In this document: positions 55,101 to 64,000 of the stretch, piece by piece
How the letters are laid out: every line of letters begins with the position of its first letter
Position numbering within the stretch: position 1 is the first letter of the stretch
Program-made: the position numbers and the translations under genes
Source: Tachypleus tridentatus
Lineage: Eukaryota > Arthropoda > Merostomata > Xiphosura > Limulidae
Length of the DNA: 64,000 nt
Assembly: GCF_004210375.1 (NCBI RefSeq)
Contig: NC_134832.1
Coordinates: 151,525,592-151,589,591 of the forward strand
Direction: 5' to 3'
Notes under the pieces: generated by a model
Seen by the model: only the letters and a program-made list of their open reading frames with translations
The model's database searches: none
Told to the model about the DNA's origin: nothing

Positions 55101-58100
55101 AAATAAAAGAATTGTGAAGCCTACTCATTACAGGAAATGGAACCCCAAATAAAAGAATTGTGAAGCCTACTCATTACAGGAAATGGAACCCCAAATAAAA
55201 GAATTGTGAAGCCTACTCATTACAGGAAATGGAACCCCAAATAAAAGAATTGTGAAGCCTACTCATTACAGGAAATGGAACCCCAAATAAAAGAATTGTG
55301 AAGCCTACTCATTACAGGAAATGGAACCCCAAATAAAAGAATTGTGAAGCCTACTCATTACAGGAAATGGAACCCCAAATAAAAGAATTGTGAAGCCTAC
55401 TCATTACAGGAAATGGAACCCCAAATAAAAGAATTGTGAAGCCTACTCATTACAGGAAATGGAACCCCAAATAAAAGAATTGTGAAGCCTACTCATTACA
55501 GGAAATGGAACCCCAAATAAAAGAATTGTGAAGCCTACTCATTACAGGAAATGGAACCCCAAATAAAAGAATTGTGAAGCCTACTCATTACAGGAAATGG
55601 AACCCCAAATAAAAGAATTGTGAAGCCTACTCATTACAGGAAATGGAACCCCAAATAAAAGAATTGTGAAGCCTACTCATTACAGGAAATGGAACCCCAA
55701 ATAAAAGAATTGTGAAGCCTACTCATTACAGGAAATGGAACCCCAAATAAAAGAATTGTGAAGCCTACTCATTACAGGAAATGGAACCCCAAATAAAAGA
55801 ATTATGAAGCCTACTCATTACAGGAAATGGAACCCCAAATAAAAGAATTGTGAAGCCTACTCATTACAGGAAATGGAACCCCAAATAAAAGAATTGTGAA
55901 GCCTACTCATTACAGGAAATGGAACCCCAAATAAAAGAATTGTGAAGCCTACTCATTACAGGAAATGGAACCCCAAATAAAAGAATTGTGAAGCCTACTC
56001 ATTACAGGAAATGGAACCCCAAATAAAAGAATTGTGAAGCCTACTCATTACAGGAAATGGAACCCCAAATAAAAGAATTGTGAAGCCTACTCATTACAGG
56101 AAATGGAACCCCAAATAAAAGAATTGTGAAGCCTACTCATTACAGGAAATGGAACCCCAAATAAAAGAATTGTGAAGCCTACTCATTACAGGAAATGGAA
56201 CCCCAAATAAAAGAATTGTGAAGCCTACTCATTACAGGAAATGGAACCCCAAATAAAAGAATTGTGAAGCCTACTCATTACAGGAAATGGAACCCCAAAT
56301 AAAAGAATTGTGAAGCCTACTCATTACAGGAAATGGAACCCCAAATAAAAGAATTGTGAAGCCTACTCATTACAGGAAATGGAACCCCAAATAAAAGAAT
56401 TGTGAAGCCTACTCATTACAGGAAATGGAACCCCAAATAAAAGAATTGTGAAGCCTACTCATTACAGGAAATGGAACCCCAAATAAAAGAATTGTGAAGC
56501 CTACTCATTACAGGAAATGGAACCCCAAATAAAAGAATTGTGAAGCCTACTCATTACAGGAAATGGAACCCCAAATAAAAGAATTGTGAAGCCTACTCAT
56601 TACAGGAAATGGAACCCCAAATAAAAGAATTGTGAAGCCTACTCATTACAGGAAATGGAACCCCAAATAAAAGAATTGTGAAGCCTACTCATTACAGGAA
56701 ATGGAACCCCAAATAAAAGAATTGTGAAGCCTACTCATTACAGGAAATGGAACCCCAAATAAAAGAATTGTGAAGCCTACTCATTACAGGAAATGGAACC
56801 CCAAATAAAAGAATTGTGAAGCCTACTCATTACAGGAAATGGAACCCCAAATAAAAGAATTGTGAAGCCTACTCATTACAGGAAATGGAACCCCAAATAA
56901 AAGAATTGTGAAGCCTACTCATTACAGGAAATGGAACCCCAAATAAAAGAATTGTGAAGCCTACTCATTACAGGAAATGGAACCCCAAATAAAAGAATTG
57001 TGAAGCCTACTCATTACAGGAAATGGAACCCCAAATAAAAGAATTGTGAAGCCTACTCATTACAGGAAATGGAACCCCAAATAAAAGAATTGTGAAGCCT
57101 ACTCATTACAGGAAATGGAACCCCAAATAAAAGAATTGTGAAGCCTACTCATTACAGGAAATGGAACCCCAAATAAAAGAATTGTGAAGCCTACTCATTA
57201 CAGGAAATGGAACCCCAAATAAAAGAATTGTGAAGCCTACTCATTACAGGAAATGGAACCCCAAATAAAAGAATTGTGAAGCCTACTCATTACAGGAAAT
57301 GGAACCCCAAATAAAAGAATTGTGAAGCCTACTCATTACAGGAAATGGAACCCCAAATAAAAAAATTGTGAAGCCTACTCATTACAGGAAATGGAACCCC
57401 AAATAAAAGAATTGTGAAGCCTACTCATTACAGGAAATGGAACCCCAAATAAAAGAATTGTGAAGCCTACTCATTACAGGAAATGGAACCCCAAATAAAA
57501 GAATTGTGAAGCCTACTCATTACAGGAAATGGAACCCCAAATAAAAGAATTGTGAAGCCTACTCATTACAGGAAATGGAACCCCAAATAAAAGAATTGTG
57601 AAGCCTACTCATTACAGGAAATGGAACCCCAAATAAAAGAATTGTGAAGCCTACTCATTACAGGAAATGGAACCCCAAATAAAAGAATTGTGAAGCCTAC
57701 TCATTACAGGAAATGGAACCCCAAATAAAAGAATTGTGAAGCCTACTCATTACAGGAAATGGAACCCCAAATAAAAGAATTGTGAAGCCTACTCATTACA
57801 GGAAATGGAACCCCAAATAAAAGAATTGTGAAGCCTACTCATTACAGGAAATGGAACCCCAAATAAAAGAATTGTGAAGCCTACTCATTACAGGAAATGG
57901 AACCCCAAATAAAAGAATTGTGAAGCCTACTCATTACAGGAAATGGAACCCCAAATAAAAGAATTGTGAAGCCTACTCATTACAGGAAATGGAACCCCAA
58001 ATAAAAGAATTGTGAAGCCTACTCATTACAGGAAATGGAACCCCAAATAAAAGAATTGTGAAGCCTACTCATTACAGGAAATGGAACCCCAAATAAAAGA

Positions 58101-61100
58101 ATTGTGAAGCCTACTCATTACAGGAAATGGAACCCCAAATAAAAGAATTGTAAAGCCTACTCATTACAGGAAATGGAACCCCAAATAAAAGAATTGTGAA
58201 GCCTACTCATTACAGGAAATGGAACCCCAAATAAAAGAATTGTGAAGCCTACTCATTACAGGAAATGGAACCCCAAATAAAAGAATTGTGAAGCCTACTC
58301 ATTACAGGAAATGGAACCCCAAATAAAAGAATTGTGAAGCCTACTCATTACAGGAAATGGAACCCCAAATAAAAGAATTGTGAAGCCTACTCATTACAGG
58401 AAATGGAACCCCAAATAAAAAATTGTGAAGCCTACTCATTACAGGAAATGGAACCCCAAATAAAAGAATTGTGAAGCCTACTCATTACAGGAAATGGAAC
58501 CCCAAATAAAAAGAATTGTGAAGCCTACTCATTACAGGAAATGGAACCCCAAATAAAAGAATTGTGAAGCCTACTCATTACAGGAAATGGAACCCCAAAT
58601 AAAAGAATTGTGAAGCCTACTCATTACAGGAAATGGAACCCCAAATAAAAGAATTGTGAAGCCTACTCATTACAGGAAATGGAACCCCAAATAAAAGAAT
58701 TGTGAAGCCTACTCATTACAGGAAATGGAACCCCAAATAAAAGAATTGTGAAGCCTACTCATTACAGGAAATGGAACCCCAAATAAAAGAATTGTGAAGC
58801 CTACTCATTACAGGAAATGGAACCCCAAATAAAAGAATTGTGAAGCCTACTCATTACAGGAAATGGAACCCCAAATAAAAGAATTGTGAAGCCTACTCAT
58901 TACAGGAAATGGAACCCCAAATAAAAGAATTGTGAAGCCTACTCATTACAGGAAATGGAACCCCAAATAAAAGAATTGTGAAGCCTACTCATTACAGGAA
59001 ATGGAACCCCAAATAAAAGAATTGTGAAGCCTACTCATTACAGGAAATGGAACCCCAAATAAAAGAATTGTGAAGCCTACTCATTACAGGAAATGGAACC
59101 CCAAATAAAAGAATTATGAACCCTACTCATTACAGGAAATGGAACCCCAAATAAAAGAATTGTGAAGCCTACTCATTACAGGAAATGGAACCCCAAATAA
59201 AAGAATTGTGAAGCCTACTCATTACAGGAAATGGAACCCCAAATAAAAGAATTGTGAAGCCTACTCATTACAGGAAATGGAACCCCAAATAAAAGAATTG
59301 TGAAGCCTACTCATTACAGGAAATGGAACCCCAAATAAAAGAATTGTGAAGCCTACTCATTACAGGAAATGGAACCCCAAATAAAAGAATTGTGAAGCCT
59401 ACTCATTACAGGAAATGGAACCCCAAATAAAAGAATTGTGAAGCCTACTCATTACAGGAAATGGAACCCCAAATAAAAGAATTGTGAAGCCTACTCATTA
59501 CAGGAAATGGAACCCCAAATAAAAGAATTGTGAAGCCTACTCATTACAGGAAATGGAACCCCAAATAAAAGAATTGTGAAGCCTACTCATTACAGGAAAT
59601 GGAACCCCAAATAAAAGAATTGTGAAGCCTACTCATTACAGGAAATGGAACCCCAAATAAAAGAATTGTGAAGCCTACTCATTACAGGAAATGGAACCCC
59701 AAATAAAAGAATTGTGAAGCCTACTCATTACAGGAAATGGAACCCCAAATAAAAGAATTGTGAAGCCTACTCATTACAGGAAATGGAACCCCAAATAAAA
59801 GAATTGTGAAGCCTACTCATTACAGGAAATGGAACCCCAAATAAAAGAATTGTGAAGCCTACTCATTACAGGAAATGGAACCCCAAATAAAAGAATTATG
59901 AAGCCTACTCATTACAGGAAATGGAACCCCAAATAAAAGAATTGTGAAGCCTACTCATTACAGGAAATGGAACCCCAAATAAAAGAATTGTGAAGCCTAC
60001 TCATTACAGGAAATGGAACCCCAAATAAAAGAATTGTGAAGCCTACTCATTACAGGAAATGGAACCCCAAATAAAAGAATTGTGAAGCCTACTCATTACA
60101 GGAAATGGAACCCCAAATAAAAGAATTGTGAAGCCTACTCATTACAGGAAATGGAACCCCAAATAAAAGAATTGTGAAGCCTACTCATTACAGGAAATGG
60201 AACCCCAAATAAAAGAATTGTGAAGCCTACTCATTACAGGAAATGGAACCCCAAATAAAAGAATTGTGAAGCCTACTCATTACAGGAAATGGAACCCCAA
60301 ATAAAAGAATTGTGAAGCCTACTCATTACAGGAAATGGAACCCCAAATAAAAGAATTGTGAAGCCTACTCATTACAGGAAATGGAACCCCAAATAAAAGA
60401 ATTGTGAAGCCTACTCATTACAGGAAATGGAACCCCAAATAAAGAATTGTGAAAAAGAATTGTGAAGCCTACTCATTACAGGAAATGGAACCCCAAATAA
60501 AAGAATTGTGAAGCCTACTCATTACAGGAAATGGAACCCCAAATAAAAGAATTGTGAAGCCTACTCATTACAGGAAATGGAACCCCAAATAAAAGAATTG
60601 TGAAGCCTACTCATTACAGGAAATGGAACCCCAAATAAAAGAATTGTGAAGCCTACTCATTACAGGAAATGGAACCCCAAATAAAAGAATTATGAAGCCT
60701 ACTCATTACAGGAAATGGAACCCCAAATAAAAGAATTGTGAAGCCTACTCATTACAGGAAATGGAACCCCAAATAAAAGAATTGTGAAGCCTACTCATTA
60801 CAGGAAATGGAACCCCAAATAAAAGAATTGTGAAGCCTACTCATTACAGGAAATGGAACCCCAAATAAAAGAATTGTGAAGCCTACTCATTACAGGAAAT
60901 GGAACCCCAAATAAAAGAATTGTGAAGCCTACTCATTACAGGAAATGGAACCCCAAATAAAAGAATTGTGAAGCCTACTCATTACAGGAAATGGAACCCC
61001 AAATAAAAGAATTGTGAAGCCTACTCATTACAGGAAATGGAACCCCAAATAAAAGAATTGTGAAGCCTACTCATTACAGGAAATGGAACCCCAAATAAAA

Positions 61101-64000
61101 GAATTGTGAAGCCTACTCATTACAGGAAATGGAACCCCAAATAAAAGAATTGTGAAGCCTACTCATTACAGGAAATGGAACCCCAAATAAAAGAATTGTG
61201 AAGCCTACTCATTACAGGAAATGGAACCCCAAATAAAAGAATTGTGAAGCCTACTCATTACAGGAAATGGAACCCCAAATAAAAGAATTGTGAAGCCTAC
61301 TCATTACAGGAAATGGAACCCCAAATAAAAGAATTGTGAAGCCTACTCATTACAGGAAATGGAACCCCAAATAAAAGAATTGTGAAGCCTACTCATTACA
61401 GGAAATGGAACCCAAAATAAAAGAATTGTGAAGCCTACTCATTACAGGAAATGGAACCCCAAATAAAAGAATTGTGAAGCCTACTCATTACAGGAAATGG
61501 AACCCCAAATAAAAGAATTGTGAAGCCTACTCATTACAGGAAATGGAACCCCAAATAAAAGAATTGTGAAGCCTACTCATTACAGGAAATGGAACCCCAA
61601 ATAAAAGAATTGTGAAGCCTACTCATTACAGGAAATGGAACCCCAAATAAAAGAATTGTGAAGCCTACTCATTACAGGAAATGGAACCCCAAATAAAAGA
61701 ATTGTGAAGCCTACTCATTACAGGAAATGGAACCCCAAATAAAAGAAAAGCCTACTCATTACAGGAAATGGAACCCCAAATAAAAGAATTGTGAAGCCTA
61801 CTCATTACAGGAAATGGAACCCCAAATAAAAGAATTGTGAAGCCTACTCATTACAGGAAATGGAACCCCAAATAAAAGAATTATGAAGCCTACTCATTAC
61901 AGGAAATGGAACCCCAAATAAAAGAATTGTGAAGCCTACTCATTACAGGAAATGGAACCCCAAATAAAAGAATTGTGAAGCCTACTCATTACAGGAAATG
62001 GAACCCCAAATAAAAGAATTGTGAAGCCTACTCATTACAGGAAATGGAACCCCAAATAAAAGAATTGTGAAGCCTACTCATTACAGGAAATGGAACCCCA
62101 AATAAAAGAATTGTGAAGCCTACTCATTACAGGAAATGGAACCCCAAATAAAAGAATTGTGAAGCCTACTCATTACAGGAAATGGAACCCCAAATAAAAG
62201 AATTGTGAAGCCTACTCATTACAGGAAATGGAACCCCAAATAAAAGAATTGTGAAGCCTACTCATTACAGGAAATGGAACCCCAAATAAAAGAATTATGA
62301 AGCCTACTCATTACAGGAAATGGAACCCCAAATAAAAGAATTGTGAAGCCTACTCATTACAGGAAATGGAACCCCAAATAAAAGAATTGTGAAGCCTACT
62401 CATTACAGGAAATGGAACCCCAAATAAAAGAATTGTGAAGCCTACTCATTACAGGAAATGGAACCCCAAATAAAAGAATTGTGAAGCCTACTCATTACAG
62501 GAAATGGAACCCCAAATAAAAGAATTGTGAAGCCTACTCATTACAGGAAATGGAACCCCAAATAAAAGAATTGTGAAGCCTACTCATTACAGGAAATGGA
62601 ACCCCAAATAAAAGAATTGTGAAGCCTACTCATTACAGGAAATGGAACCCCAAATAAAAGAATTGTGAAGCCTACTCATTACAGGAAATGGAACCCCAAA
62701 TAAAAGAATTGTGAAGCCTACTCATTACAGGAAATGGAACCCCAAATAAAAGAATTGTGAAGCCTACTCATTACAGGAAATGGAACCCCAAATAAAAGAA
62801 AAGCCTACTCATTGTGAAGCCTACTCATTACAGGAAATGGAACCCCAAATAAAAGAATTGTGAAGCCTACTCATTACAGGAAATGGAACCCCAAATAAAA
62901 GAATTGTGAAGCCTACTCATTACAGGAAATGGAACCCCAAATAAAAGAATTGTGAAGCCTACTCATTACAGGAAATGGAACCCCAAATAAAAGAATTGTG
63001 AAGCCTACTCATTACAGGAAATGGAACCCCAAATAAAAGAATTGTGAAGCCTACTCATTACAGGAAATGGAACCCCAAATAAAAGAATTGTGAAGCCTAC
63101 TCATTACAGGAAATGGAACCCCAAATAAAAGAATTGTGAAGCCTACTCATTACAGGAAATGGAACCCCAAATAAAAGAATTGTGAAGCCTACTCATTACA
63201 GGAAATGGAACCCCAAATAAAAGAATTGTGAAGCCTACTCATTACAGGAAATGGAACCCCAAATAAAAGAATTGTGAAGCCTACTCATTACAGGAAATGG
63301 AACCCCAAATAAAAGAATTGTGAAGCCTACTCATTACAGGAAATGGAACCCCAAATAAAAGAATTGTGAAGCCTACTCATTACAGGAAATGGAACCCCAA
63401 ATAAAAAATTGTGAAGCCTACTCATTACAGGAAATGGAACCCCAAATAAAAGAATTATGAAGCCTACTCATTACAGGAAATGGAACCCCAAATAAAAGAA
63501 TTGTGAAGCCTACTCATTACAGGAAATGGAACCCCAAATAAAAGAATTGTGAAGCCTACTCATTACAGGAAATGGAACCCCAAATAAAAGAATTGTGAAG
63601 CCTACTCATTACAGGAAATGGTACCCCAAATAAAAGAATTATGAAGCCTACTCATTACAGGAAATGGAACCCCAAATAAAAGAATTGTGAAGCCTACTCA
63701 TTACAGGAAATGGAACCCCAAATAAAAGAATTGTGAAGCCTACTCATTACAGGAAATGGAACCCCAAATAAAAAGAATTGTGAAGCCTACTCATTACAGG
63801 AAATGGAACCCCAAATAAAAGAATTGTGAAGCCTACTCATTACAGGAAATGGAACCCCAAATAAAAGAATTGTGAAGCCTACTCATTACAGGAAATGGAA
63901 CCCCAAATAAAAGAATTGTGAAGCCTACTCATTACAGGAAATGGAACCCCAAATAAAAGAATTGTGAAGCCTACTCATTACGGGAAATGGAACCCCAAAT
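49101..64000 (+). repeat. 46-bp satellite array, homogeneous right part (runs off the window)
   Basis: About 324 further units, most identical to the consensus, with scattered single-base changes (AAAAAAATTG, ATTATGAAGCC, AACCCAAATA) and rare rearranged joints at about 58418, 60440, 61743, 62800 and 63404. No transposon, SINE or unique sequence interrupts it. The array has not ended at 64000, so its true length is unknown. Confidence 0.97.

Noticed and set aside
39041-64000. CRISPR array
   Set aside because: Units are directly adjacent, with no unique spacers between repeats; the 46-bp unit is itself the full period, and the context is eukaryotic.

Overview
The window is arthropod-type nuclear DNA that is AT-rich, gene-poor and repeat-dense. 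I see no bacterial operons, no rRNA and no free-standing functional tRNA gene. The abundant tRNA-derived SINEs, the long tandem arrays and two intron-containing secreted Gly/Tyr-rich protein genes point to a chelicerate. From memory, the main SINE resembles repeats in horseshoe crab genomes (Limulus/Tachypleus); I could not check this.

Layout. Positions 1-39 kb are intergenic sequence carrying many short repeats. They include at least thirteen tandem arrays or short duplications (units of 22 to 94 bp) and about fifteen copies or fragments of a ~280-bp SINE with a tRNA-like head (called SINE-A here). There are also about a dozen copies or fragments of shorter tRNA-derived SINEs (SINE-B and SINE-C). 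DNA transposon remains are a deleted Tc1-like element (16.3-17.5 kb), a broken hAT/ZBED transposase (36.5-37.4 kb), a TTAA-flanked piggyBac-type MITE (5.7-5.9 kb) and a possible hAT-type MITE (1.65-1.8 kb). A Penelope-like retroelement remnant (33.9-34.65 kb) keeps a GIY-YIG endonuclease C-terminus between two perfect 171-bp inverted repeats, each with a hammerhead-ribozyme-like motif.

The only convincing cellular genes are two plus-strand genes for small secreted glycine-rich proteins, at about 10.66-12.2 kb and 29.6-31.2 kb. Both have a TATA box, a short leader, a four-codon first exon, a phase-0 intron inside the signal peptide and a second exon encoding GGY/GGGYGG repeats. This layout is typical of arthropod cuticle-type genes; glycine-rich antimicrobial or adhesive proteins are alternatives.

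From about 39.04 kb to the end of the window (about 25 kb, roughly 540 units) runs one uninterrupted 46-bp satellite. Its left 10 kb is diverged and carries higher-order structure, including an exact 690-bp (15-unit) spacing of rare variants. The right 15 kb is nearly homogeneous. A two-copy island of the same unit lies 12 kb to the left, at 26.8 kb. The array continues past the window edge.
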